A DNA stretch of 64,000 bases from Paraburkholderia translucens (GTDB lineage Bacteria > Pseudomonadota > Gammaproteobacteria > Burkholderiales > Burkholderiaceae): contig NZ_JAJITC010000006.1 of the NCBI RefSeq assembly GCF_020881035.1, positions 248,001 to 312,000 of the forward strand, given 5' to 3'. The notes beneath the pieces are model-generated. The model searched no databases and had not been told where the DNA came from. It saw only the letters and a list, made by a program, of their open reading frames with translations. The position numbers were made by a program, and so were the translations under genes. Every line of letters begins with the position of its first letter. The first letter of the stretch is position 1. Of the stretch, positions 17,595 to 25,715 are shown piece by piece.

Positions 17595-18260
17595 CTAACG
17601 CGCCTTCCGTGACGCACCCGTCCCGCCATCCACACGCTTACGCAACCACGCATCGAATGCATCGTGCACTTCGTTATGTTGCAAAGCAAAATCGACGGTT
17701 GCCTGGAGATAACCGAGTTTCGTCCCGCAGTCATACCGCCTGCCGATGAACTCATAGGCGAGCACCTGCTCGCTTCCGAGCATCGAGTGAATGGCGGGGG
17801 TCAGTTGAATCTCGCCATTTGCGTCGGGCCGCACCGCGCGCAAATGTTCGAACACCGCAGGCATCAGCACATAGCGCCCCGCGACGCCGAATGACGACGG
17901 CGCCTGTTCCGGCGCTGGCTTTTCGACGATGCTCGACACGTTGATCACATGCTCGTCCCAATGCCGTCCGCCAATCACGCCGTGCGAGCACGCCCCCTCC
18001 GCGCCGAATTCTTCGACCGCGATTACCGACGAGTCGTAATGGCTGAAGATGTGCACCATCTGTTCGAGAACAGGCGGCTGACCTTCGAGCAGGTCGTCGG
18101 CGAGAACGACCGCGAAAGGTTCTTCGCCAATCAGCTTTTGTGCGCACAAAACCGCGTGACCGAGACCGAGCGGCTCGGCCTGGCGGACATAGCGGTACTG
18201 AAGCGCGTGCAACAAACGTGACTTCTGTCCGCCCGAAAACATCTGCTGAATCGTCGACAT
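17595..18260 (-). pseudogene. galU: UTP-glucose-1-phosphate uridylyltransferase, N-terminally truncated
   Basis: From about residue 25 the frame matches GalU: YVRQAEPLGLGHAVLCAQKL, FAVVLADDLL, SSIVEKPAPE, GEIQLTPAIHSML and GRRYDCGTKLGYLQA are its middle and C-terminal motifs. Intact GalU is about 290-300 residues and starts with the nucleotide-binding loop GxGTRxLPxTK. That loop and roughly the first 100 residues are absent, and the 5' flank to the MFS stop at 18369 does not encode them. The first plausible start (ATG 18260) leaves 221 residues. Without the loop the enzyme cannot bind UTP normally, so this is a pseudogene or a moonlighting fragment. A complete galU presumably exists elsewhere. 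Confidence 0.8.
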
Positions 18261-18368
18261 GATGGCACGGTTTGCCGGCGGGGTGCAGGTGTCGGAGGTC
18301 GCCGGGGGCGTAGCCACAATCCGCGTGCGTGAGGCGGCAACTGATCGGCCACGCCCCGACCTCGCGCC

Positions 18369-19574
18369 TCAGCGCGCTTCGCCGGCGGCAGGTGTCGGGT
18401 AGAACAGAAGCAGCACGACGGTCGCGACACTGAAGACCGCACCCGCGTAAAACGTAGTGGCTGCGCCCAAACGTTCCCACAACTGCCCCGCGATGACGCT
18501 CGCAGCCAACGTCACGATGCCGCTCAGCAGATTGAAGAAGCCGAACCCGGTGCCGCGCAGATGTGGTGGCGCAGTGTGTGCAACCATCGTCGCTAACAGG
18601 CCCTGGGTCAAGCCCATGTGCAGTCCCCAAAGCGCGACTCCCACCATTACGATGCTCCAGTGGGTGCCGTGCGCGAGAACGACGTCGGCGGCGATCAACA
18701 CGACCAGACCTGCTACCAATAGCCGCGAATGGCTCATGGTGTCCGCGAGCTTGCCGAACGGATAAGCGGACACTGCATAGACGACATTCATGACGACCAT
18801 GACGAGCGGCACCAGGGCAATCGGTACGCCGCTTCCCATGGCACGCAGAACCAGAAATGCCTCGCTGAACCGCGCCAGCGAAAAAACGGCGCCGATTCCG
18901 ACCACCCACCAGTACTTCAGATCGAGGTCTCTGAGGCTCGCCCAGCGCACAGGATTGCTCCTCTCGGCGTGACGCTCATGCACGGGCTCCTTGACACCAA
19001 CTGTCAACAAGCCAACGGCGAGCAGCCCTGGAACGACCGCCATCCAGAAGGCAAGCCGGAAGTTGTCTGCCCCCATCTGCATGATGAGAACCGCCAGCAG
19101 CGGTCCGAGGAACGCCCCCACTGTGTCGAGCGCCTGGCGTAGCCCGAAGGCCGCACCGCGCAAGTGCTGCGGGGTAATATCCGCGACCAGCGCGTCGCGC
19201 GGCGCACCCCGGATACCCTTGCCTATCCGGTCCATGATGCGCGCCATCACCACGATTCCGAGCGTCGGCGCAATGGCAAATAGCGGCTTGCTCAGTGCAC
19301 CCAGAGAGTACCCCGCTACAGCCAGCCATTTACGGTTGCCCAGATAGTCACTGAGCGTGCCCGAAAATACTTTGACGATGGGCGCGGTGGCCTCCGCGAT
19401 ACCCTCGATGAGGCCGATCGCGCCAGCGCTCGCGCCAAGGGTCGTCAGCAGAAACATCGGCAACAGGCTGTGAATGATTTCGGATGAGATGTCCATGAAT
19501 AGACTGACCCAACCGAGGACCCACACGCTACGCGGAATCTGCCGGACAACACTGACTTGCGGTTCGCTTTGCAT
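18369..19574 (-). CDS. MFS transporter
   Basis: The 401-residue protein has about twelve hydrophobic helices. The loop-2/3 MFS signature is seen as SGTLSDYLGNRKWLAVAGY, and RIMDRIGKGIRGAPRDALVAD is the conserved region near helix 4-5. It belongs to a group of predicted permeases of unknown substrate. The start at 19574 has no strong Shine-Dalgarno but gives a normal N-terminus. It lies directly upstream of the truncated galU on the same strand, so the loss of the galU 5' end may have happened at this junction. Confidence 0.82.
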   Translation of the reverse strand: MQSEPQVSVVRQIPRSVWVLGWVSLFMDISSEIIHSLLPMFLLTTLGASAGAIGLIEGIAEATAPIVKVFSGTLSDYLGNRKWLAVAGYSLGALSKPLFAIAPTLGIVVMARIMDRIGKGIRGAPRDALVADITPQHLRGAAFGLRQALDTVGAFLGPLLAVLIMQMGADNFRLAFWMAVVPGLLAVGLLTVGVKEPVHERHAERSNPVRWASLRDLDLKYWWVVGIGAVFSLARFSEAFLVLRAMGSGVPIALVPLVMVVMNVVYAVSAYPFGKLADTMSHSRLLVAGLVVLIAADVVLAHGTHWSIVMVGVALWGLHMGLTQGLLATMVAHTAPPHLRGTGFGFFNLLSGIVTLAASVIAGQLWERLGAATTFYAGAVFSVATVVLLLFYPTPAAGEAR

Positions 19575-19725
19575 TCGATATGACTGTCATGCGTTGTCAG
19601 TTGTAGTCGATCGTAGTTTGCGCGAATACCGATGTCATGTCACGTAACCGTATCGATCTCCGCAAACTTGAGAACGCCAGTCAGCGTCGAGGGAGTGGGC
19701 TCTTTGCCCGAGGGCGTCGTTGGGA

Positions 19726-19893
19726 TCACTGCGTTCGATGCGGAACATCGTCAGGAAAAGGATACGGTGCGTGTGGACCCGGCCATTCTGCCGCGGGCGG
19801 CCCGCTCAACGCCTCGCAACCACCGAGGCCAAAGAGAACCATTCCTGCCAGCAACACGGTCGCAACCGCGCGCAGCATCGCTCGAGTGTCCAT
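19726..19893 (-). CDS. Small predicted lipoprotein (55 residues)
   Basis: ATG 19893 has a perfect AGGAGGT with a 5-base gap. The 55-residue product has a basic start, a hydrophobic segment (ATVLLAGMVLFG) and a lipobox-like LGGC with the cysteine at residue 26. A Pro-rich tail of about 30 residues follows. It should be a lipid-anchored periplasmic or outer-membrane microprotein. Its function is unknown. The lipobox is slightly off consensus but the ribosome binding site is among the best in the window. Confidence 0.65.
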   Translation of the reverse strand: MDTRAMLRAVATVLLAGMVLFGLGGCEALSGPPAAEWPGPHAPYPFPDDVPHRTQ

Positions 19894-19940
19894 ATCGCAC
19901 CTCCTGGCACGCCACTCTCCTCCGCTTGGACCTTCGATCG

Positions 19941-20066
19941 CTACACAGGTTGCGCTGCCACGGTCTTCAAACCAGAGACGGATAGTGAAATCACGAATAT
20001 CAACGCGGCTGTGCAGCCGGCGATCGTGACCGTGAGCGCGGTTCGGATAGTTGTATTTCCGAACAT
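19941..20066 (-). pseudogene. Small membrane ORF resembling the N-terminus of a chemotaxis receptor
   Basis: A 41-residue frame begins MFGNTTIRTALTVTIAG and carries one hydrophobic helix (TIAGCTAALIFVISLSVSGL). Short basic N-terminus plus helix plus small linker is how betaproteobacterial methyl-accepting chemotaxis proteins begin, but the frame stops before any ligand or signalling domain. It starts only 24 bases after the porin terminator, leaving little room for its own promoter. A truncated receptor remnant is most likely; a genuine single-helix microprotein is the alternative. Confidence 0.4.
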
Positions 20067-20090
20067 GCCTCTGCCTCGCCTGCAGAAGCG

Positions 20091-20122
20091 AAAATGCGGC
20101 CGCGGAAAGGTCCGCGGCCGCA
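20091..20122 (-). terminator. Rho-independent terminator of the porin gene
   Basis: On the minus strand an 11-bp perfect GC stem (plus-strand 20095-20105 with 20112-20122, loop of 6) is followed by four T. It lies 48 bases after the porin stop codon, an ideal intrinsic terminator. Confidence 0.88.
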
Positions 20123-20170
20123 AGCTGGAGAACACAATCGAAACGGATGCGCTGCGAGGCTGGTTCCCGA

Positions 20171-21298
20171 TCAGAACCGGGTACGCACACCCGTGGTCAG
20201 TTCGAGCTGGTTCGTCGCGCCGAACGTGGTGCCGACCGTGTAGCCGCCATGCAACCTCATGTAGTCGCCGGCCAGATACACTTCGGTGCGCTTGGACAGG
20301 TGATAAAACGCGGACCAGTACAGCGTTTCCTTCCAACCGTTGTGCAAGCCCGAGGTCGGATCGAAGGCGCCGATGTTCGCGTTCGGAATATTGCCGTCGG
20401 CGTTGTACGCGGCGTTCTTCACGCGCATCTGCTGATAGCCGAGTTGGTAATCGAGCGGACCCTTCGGCGACAGCTTGAGCGACACGGTCCACGCATTATC
20501 CTGACGCTGACCCAGCGCGCCCTGATTCCCGAGGTAACGGAAGTAACCGGCGTTCGCGCGCAGAATGCCGAACGTGTAGTTGCCACCGACCGAGAACGAC
20601 TGGTTCGTGTTGCCCTCGCGGTTCACGTGGCTATAGAAGCCGGACGCGCTGAACGGGCCGCCGTTATAGCCCAGTGCAACCTGATAGTTCGCGTTGGTGC
20701 CGAAGCTCGTCTGGTTGCCGAACGCGTAACCCGCACTCGCGAAGATGCCGTTGTCGAACAGCTTCTTCCACGCGAGGCCGTTTTCATAACGCGTGCCGGT
20801 TGCGCTGGCCGCGTAGAAAATCATCTGCTTGAAGTTGTTTGCGTTCGTCCAGCCGCCCTCTTCCGTCGTCAGGCGCGCGTTGCCATACGGGTCGCCGTAG
20901 ATCGCCGCTGCATCGCGGGCAATGGTGTTCTGGAAGCCCGCCGTAAACTTGCCGAACGTCTCGTTTTCAACGCCGACCCATGCGTCGCGGTCGAAAAGCT
21001 GACCCGGGTCTTCCATTTGACCGTTGGCAACGACGAATTCGCTTTCCAGCCGGAAGATGATCTTCGTGCCGGCGCCGATGTCCTCCGCGCCCCTCATGCC
21101 CCAGCGGCTGCCGCTGAACCACGGTTCACCGCCGATACCCATGCCGATGACATGATTGCCGTTCGCGTCCGCGTGCGACTGGTAAGTCGGCACGCTCAGG
21201 TCCATCAGGCCGTAGAGCTGAACGCTCGATTGGGCATATGCGCCGCTTGCCCCGAATGCGGTGGCTGCGACCGCGAGCGCAAGGTATCTTGTTTTCAA
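20171..21298 (-). CDS. Gram-negative general porin
   Basis: This 375-residue outer-membrane beta-barrel has a signal peptide (RYLALAVAATAFGASGAYA) and a mature start QSSVQLYGLMDLSV, the hallmark of Burkholderiales OmpC-like trimeric porins. GSRWGMRGAEDIGAGTKIIF is the constriction-loop side and the protein ends in TGVRTRF with the terminal Phe needed for barrel assembly. The start is TTG 21298: GAGGAG lies 7 bases upstream and the resulting signal peptide has the right length. An ATG at 21388 in the same frame would add 30 unlikely residues. It is followed by a strong terminator. Confidence 0.92.
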   Translation of the reverse strand: MKTRYLALAVAATAFGASGAYAQSSVQLYGLMDLSVPTYQSHADANGNHVIGMGIGGEPWFSGSRWGMRGAEDIGAGTKIIFRLESEFVVANGQMEDPGQLFDRDAWVGVENETFGKFTAGFQNTIARDAAAIYGDPYGNARLTTEEGGWTNANNFKQMIFYAASATGTRYENGLAWKKLFDNGIFASAGYAFGNQTSFGTNANYQVALGYNGGPFSASGFYSHVNREGNTNQSFSVGGNYTFGILRANAGYFRYLGNQGALGQRQDNAWTVSLKLSPKGPLDYQLGYQQMRVKNAAYNADGNIPNANIGAFDPTSGLHNGWKETLYWSAFYHLSKRTEVYLAGDYMRLHGGYTVGTTFGATNQLELTTGVRTRF

Positions 21299-21566
21299 GT
21301 CCGTCTCCTCAAGTTGCTGCGTTGAAATCTTGCCTATCCTGATCAGGGCCTTTGCTGCTGGCCGCTGCTGTGACAACCCGTCCGTCATCTCCAGTGGCGC
21401 AATCCTAGGGACCCCAATCCTTCACGTTCCTTTCCCGTATCTTTTGTACAACTCAGTGAATCCACTGATACGCGATGAGGCGCCGGCCTCGTTTGTGATT
21501 CCGTTCATCGATGGATTTGACCGGGACGCTCTGGAGTGGTAACCCGGCGCCTAACGCGCCAGTCAC

Positions 21567-22583
21567 CTATTTCGAGCTGACAAACTCGTTCGTGTAGGTC
21601 TTTGTCAGCTCGACGTGCTTGCCCTTGACCGACGGGTTGAACGCCGACAGAACCTTGAGTACGGTTGCCGGACCGTCGGCGGGCATCTTTCCGTCTGCCG
21701 TGTACATCGGCAAAGAGGCCTTCAGCGCGCTCACGTAGAGCGGCTTGTCTTTCTGATAGTCGTCGGGCATCTTCGCCGCGATCTCCTCGGCGCTGTGCGT
21801 GTGGATGAATTGCATCGTGCGCACGAACGCATGGGCGAGCTTCGCGGCTTCCGTCTTGTGCGAATCAGCCCACGCCGCCTGCACGTACAGACTCGACGCG
21901 GGATAGGTGCCACCCAGCGCGGCTTTCGTGCCCTCCACCGAGCGCATGTCGACGAGCACCTTCGCGTCGCCGGCTTTCTGCAGCGCCGAGACGGTAGGCT
22001 CCGTTGTCATACCGGCGTCGATACGGCCTTGTTTGATTGCAGCAATGAAGCTGGCGTCAGCGCCGACCGGCAGCATCGTGTATTCGGTCGACTGGATGCC
22101 GTGCTGGCCGGCAAGGTACTGCGTCAGAAAGCTGGTTGACGAACCGAGACCCGTCACGCCCAGAGTCTTGCCCTTGACGTCGGCCATCGATTTGATCGTG
22201 TCGGCCGCTTTGGTCGAGACCATTTCGACTTCACCCGGCACCTGGCCGAACACGACAATCGCTTTGACATCCTTGCCCTTGGCTTGCAGATCGATCGTGT
22301 GATCGTAGAAACCTACGACAGCCTGGACGGCACCGGCCAGCAGTTCGTTCTCAGCGTCGACGCCGGCAGGTTGCGACAGCAACTCGACATCGAGTCCTTC
22401 GTCCTTGAAGTAGCCGAGCTGCTCGGTCAGGCGCGCGGGCAGATAGATCAGCTTGGTGATGCCGCCGACCATGATGGTGATCTTCTCAGTGCCCGCAGCC
22501 ATCGCGTGCTGCTGGGCAGCAAGTCCGAACAGCAGGCAGCAAGCGCCGGTAATCTGACGAAACGCCTTCAATCTCTGTCGCAT
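21567..22583 (-). CDS. ABC transporter substrate-binding protein (NitT/TauT type)
   Basis: The 338-residue protein has a signal peptide ending at QQHAMAAG. The body has the features of the SsuA/TauA/NMT1 periplasmic binding family: LIYLPARLTEQLGYFKDEGLDVELL near the start, GKTLGVTGLGSSTSFLTQYL in the middle and GRIDAGMTTEPTV in the second lobe. Such proteins deliver sulfonates, nitrate, pyrimidine precursors or similar anions to an ABC importer. ATG 22583 has GGAGA at 7 bases. No permease or ATPase gene is adjacent, so it is an orphan here. The ligand is unknown. Confidence 0.88.
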   Translation of the reverse strand: MRQRLKAFRQITGACCLLFGLAAQQHAMAAGTEKITIMVGGITKLIYLPARLTEQLGYFKDEGLDVELLSQPAGVDAENELLAGAVQAVVGFYDHTIDLQAKGKDVKAIVVFGQVPGEVEMVSTKAADTIKSMADVKGKTLGVTGLGSSTSFLTQYLAGQHGIQSTEYTMLPVGADASFIAAIKQGRIDAGMTTEPTVSALQKAGDAKVLVDMRSVEGTKAALGGTYPASSLYVQAAWADSHKTEAAKLAHAFVRTMQFIHTHSAEEIAAKMPDDYQKDKPLYVSALKASLPMYTADGKMPADGPATVLKVLSAFNPSVKGKHVELTKTYTNEFVSSK

Positions 22584-22829
22584 CGATAGTCTCCATTGTT
22601 GTCGGCAGCGAAGTGCTGCCTCTATGCATCGACGGACCGATTGTGGAAGCGCGAATCCTTCCTGCGGCTTTCAAGCCGAACCATTGCGAGCAAGGGATTT
22701 CCATGAGGGGACTCAGGAAAACCCCCATCAGAAGCTACCCCTGCTGAAAGCATCGAGAAGGCTTGACTTTCCTAGAATCACAGCATCGTCATGGCCGCGA
22801 TGCCAACCATTCCGGCCAGGAGACTGTTG

Positions 22830-23006
22830 ATGAAGATACTCAATGAGGTGCGTTACACGTACGTGTGCGCTGCTTGCGAATACCGTGGCACCGTATTGCG
22901 GCCGGATGCGTCACGTGCGCGAGCGCTGGCCGTTTGCGCCCGATGCGACGGGCAGGTGTGGTTGTACGATGCTGACCCAGCAGAGGAGGACAGGGCGAAG
23001 GTCTGA
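22830..23006 (+). CDS. Small zinc-ribbon-like protein (58 residues)
   Basis: ATG 22830 has AGGAGA at a 6-base gap. The 58-residue product contains CAAC and, about 25 residues later, CARC, a paired CxxC arrangement able to bind one zinc. The C-terminus is acidic. It has no signal peptide. Such ribbons often bind nucleic acid or partner proteins, but no specific family is recognised. It stands alone between the divergent substrate-binding protein gene and the DHA2 exporter gene. Confidence 0.65.
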   Translation: MKILNEVRYTYVCAACEYRGTVLRPDASRARALAVCARCDGQVWLYDADPAEEDRAKV

Positions 23007-23294
23007 GCGTGCAGTGTCTTCGAGCGGTTCGAAATAGAATCCCGACGGTCGAACATACTGCATGCAGAAGACTATTTGCAACTACAACGATGGAGTTCTT
23101 TCTTCGCCACGAAGGTGATCCCAGCGGGCGTATCAGTGCGCACTCGAGCACGGTGGCAAATACGACGTAGCCAATGCCTATCGACGCGCCGAGCCGCCGC
23201 CCAGGATTTCGTAGTTGGGCGCGATACGTGGGGGTGCTAGACTCGAATGCCCATCGGCGGCAATCGTCAGAATCCACGTAAAAGGGGCGTCCGC

Positions 23295-24788
23295 ATGGCT
23301 CATCCCGTCCACGAGAAACAGCGCTGGCTCGCGCTCATCGTGCTCTGCCTCGGCGTGCTGATGATCGTGCTCGACACGACCATCGTGAACGTCGCGCTGC
23401 CGTCCATCGCAGCCGATCTCGGCTTCAGCCAAACCTCGCTCGTCTGGGTCGTCAACGCATACATGCTGACGTTCGGCGGCTTCCTGCTCCTCGGTGGACG
23501 GCTTGGCGACCTGTACGGACACCGCAGGCTATTTCTCTTCGGCATAACGCTGTTCACGCTCGCCTCCCTCGCCTGCGGACTCGCGAATTCGCAAGTACTT
23601 CTGGTCGCCGCGCGCGCCGTGCAGGGCCTGGGCGGTGCGATCGTCTCGGCGGTGTCGCTGTCGCTGATCATGAATCTGTTCACTGAACCGGGCGAACGGG
23701 CCAAAGCGATGGGCGTATACGGCTTCGTCTGCGCGGGCGGCGGCAGCATCGGCGTGCTGCTCGGCGGACTGCTGACGAACCTGCTGAGCTGGCACTGGAT
23801 CTTTCTGGTCAATCTGCCGATCGGCATTGCGGTGTACGCGCTGTGCCTCGCGCTGCTGCCCGCCGCGCGCGGCCACGCGCACGGCGAACGGCTCGACGTG
23901 GCCGGCGCGCTCAGCGTGACTGCGTCGCTGATGCTCGCGGTCTATGCGGTCGTCAACGGCAACGAGGCGGGCTGGACTTCGGCGCAAACGCTCGGTCTGC
24001 TGTTTGCCGCGCTCGCGCTTCTTGCCGCGTTCCTCACGATCGAGGCGCGAGTCGAGCATCCGTTGATGCCGCTCGGTTTGCTGCGTTCGCGTAATGTCGC
24101 GACCGCGAACGTGGTCGGCGTGTTGTGGGCGGCGGCAATGTTCGCGTGGTTCTTTATTTCGGCGCTGTATCTGCAGCGCGTGCTCGGCTATCCGCCGTTG
24201 CAGGTCGGGCTCGCGTTTCTGCCCGCGAACCTCATCATGGGACTCTTTTCGCTGGGCGTGTCGGCGCGTGTGGTGATGCGCTTCGGGCTGCGTCGACCGC
24301 TCGCGGCGGGCCTGCTGCTCGCGGCATGCGGGCTGGCGTTGTTCGCGCGCGCACCCGTTGACGGCAGCTTCGTGCCCGACGTGTTGCCCGGCATGATCCT
24401 GCTTGGCGTCGGCGCGGGCATCGCGTTCAATCCGCTGCTGCTCGCCGCGATGAGCGACGTCGATCCCGCCGATTCGGGTCTCGCGTCGGGCATCGTCAAC
24501 ACGTCGTTCATGATGGGCGGAGCGCTCGGGCTCGCAGTGCTCGCGAGCCTTGCCGAGGCGCGCAGCGAGGCGATGCAGGCGTCGTCGAGTGTGGCAGCCG
24601 CGCTGACCAGCGGGTATCACATCGCGTTTCTGTCTGGAGCGATTTTTGCGGCGGCGGCCGGCGTGCTGGGTGGCGTGTTGTTGAGGCCGGGGCAGGCCAG
24701 TGCTGCCGCAGGCGCGCATCGTAACGTGGCGGATTCGACTTCGCCCTCCGCCGCCGCTGCAAAACCGCAAGCGCGATCAAATGCGTGA
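23295..24788 (+). CDS. DHA2 family MFS drug exporter
   Basis: The 497-residue protein has about 14 hydrophobic helices. LDTTIVNVALPSIAADLGFS in helix 1 is the DHA2 signature, and GGRLGDLYGHRRLF is the loop-2 motif A. The region VQGLGGAIVSAVSLSLI and the GVYGFVCAGGGSIGVLLGGLL stretch (motif C, antiport) follow. It is an inner-membrane proton/drug antiporter of the EmrB/QacA type. ATG 23295 has AAAGGGG at 7 bases; the upstream frame to 23247 is not needed. The AraC/GyrI-like regulator starts 45 bases downstream on the same strand, suggesting co-transcription. Confidence 0.88.
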   Translation: MAHPVHEKQRWLALIVLCLGVLMIVLDTTIVNVALPSIAADLGFSQTSLVWVVNAYMLTFGGFLLLGGRLGDLYGHRRLFLFGITLFTLASLACGLANSQVLLVAARAVQGLGGAIVSAVSLSLIMNLFTEPGERAKAMGVYGFVCAGGGSIGVLLGGLLTNLLSWHWIFLVNLPIGIAVYALCLALLPAARGHAHGERLDVAGALSVTASLMLAVYAVVNGNEAGWTSAQTLGLLFAALALLAAFLTIEARVEHPLMPLGLLRSRNVATANVVGVLWAAAMFAWFFISALYLQRVLGYPPLQVGLAFLPANLIMGLFSLGVSARVVMRFGLRRPLAAGLLLAACGLALFARAPVDGSFVPDVLPGMILLGVGAGIAFNPLLLAAMSDVDPADSGLASGIVNTSFMMGGALGLAVLASLAEARSEAMQASSSVAAALTSGYHIAFLSGAIFAAAAGVLGGVLLRPGQASAAAGAHRNVADSTSPSAAAAKPQARSNA

Positions 24789-24833
24789 GTTCGCCTCTGA
24801 TTATGCTGGCCTCATGCTGACCTGAGAGCCGAG

Positions 24834-25667
24834 ATGAATCCGGTTGGAAAAGCGCTCTGGTTTATCGAAAGCCATTTCGCCGGCGAACTGACGCTCGACG
24901 ACATCGCCCGCTGCGCGTGCGTGTCCCGCTTTCATCTGGCGCGCGCGTTCGAAGCGGCAACCGGCCTTTCGGTCATGCGCTACGTGCGCGCGCGTCGCTT
25001 GAGCGTGGCCGCGCGGCGGCTCGCCGGCGGCGCACCCGATATTCTCGCGCTCGCCATCGATGCCGGTTACGGCTCTCACGAAGCATTCACGCGCGCGTTT
25101 CGCGAGCAGTTCGGGCTCACGCCCGACGCACTGCGCGCGCGGGGTCATCTCGACAACCTGAGCATCGTGGAGCCGATCAAAATGGACGAAACTCTTCTGA
25201 CTCATCTGGAACCGCCGCGTTTCGAAGACGGCAAGCCGTTTCTCGTCGCCGGACTGAGCGAGCGCTATACGTGCGAGACCAGCAAGGCGATTCCGTCGCA
25301 ATGGCAACGCTTCGGCGCCTGGTACGGCAAAGTGCCGGGACAGGTCGGCATGGTGGCCTATGGCGTCAGCTATAACGCCGATGAACTCGGTAACTTCGAC
25401 TACATGTGCGGCGTCGAAGTCGGCGATTTTTCGGCATTGCCGTCCGAATTGAGTCGTGTCCGTATCGCAGCGCAACGGTATGCGGTGTTCAGTCATCGCG
25501 AGCACATTTCGGGCATTCGCCGCACGATGAATACGATCTGGAATCAGTGGCTGCCCGCATCGGGGCATGTGCCTGCCGATGCACCGCATTTCGAACGGTA
25601 TGGCGAACAGTTCGATCCGGTGACGGGAATGGGTGGACTCGAAGTCTGGTTGCCGCTGAAGAGTTGA
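24834..25667 (+). CDS. AraC family regulator with GyrI-like effector domain
   Basis: In 277 residues there are two parts. Residues 1-110 contain the two AraC helix-turn-helix motifs (LTLDDIARCACVSRFHLARAF and ILALAIDAGYGSHEAFTRAF with GLTPDALR). Residues about 125-277 form a GyrI-like/SOUL-type ligand-binding domain, as in Rob and BmrR-related drug sensors. The DNA-binding part is N-terminal, opposite to most AraC proteins and typical for this subgroup. Its place behind the DHA2 exporter suggests it senses a drug and controls the exporter; that is inference from context. Confidence 0.85.
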   Translation: MNPVGKALWFIESHFAGELTLDDIARCACVSRFHLARAFEAATGLSVMRYVRARRLSVAARRLAGGAPDILALAIDAGYGSHEAFTRAFREQFGLTPDALRARGHLDNLSIVEPIKMDETLLTHLEPPRFEDGKPFLVAGLSERYTCETSKAIPSQWQRFGAWYGKVPGQVGMVAYGVSYNADELGNFDYMCGVEVGDFSALPSELSRVRIAAQRYAVFSHREHISGIRRTMNTIWNQWLPASGHVPADAPHFERYGEQFDPVTGMGGLEVWLPLKS

Positions 25668-25678
25668 TGGCTGATTCA

Positions 25679-25707
25679 GCGGATGGCCGCTGTGGCCGGC
25701 CATCCGC
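25679..25707. terminator. Hairpin between convergent genes, terminator-like
   Basis: Bases 25679-25689 and 25697-25707 form an 11-bp perfect GC-rich stem with a 7-base loop, between the AraC stop (25667) and the MHS transporter stop (25716). It can act in both directions. No T run is present, so it may mainly protect the 3' ends. Confidence 0.6.
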
Positions 25708-25715
25708 CTGATCGA

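Noticed and set aside
21299..21388. ATG start of the porin 30 codons upstream
   Set aside because: It would bury the signal peptide; the TTG at 21298 has GAGGAG at the right distance.
23529..24770. A 413-codon frame antisense to the DHA2 exporter
   Set aside because: Composed mostly of Arg, Gln, Glu and His, typical of antisense GC-rich membrane-protein genes.
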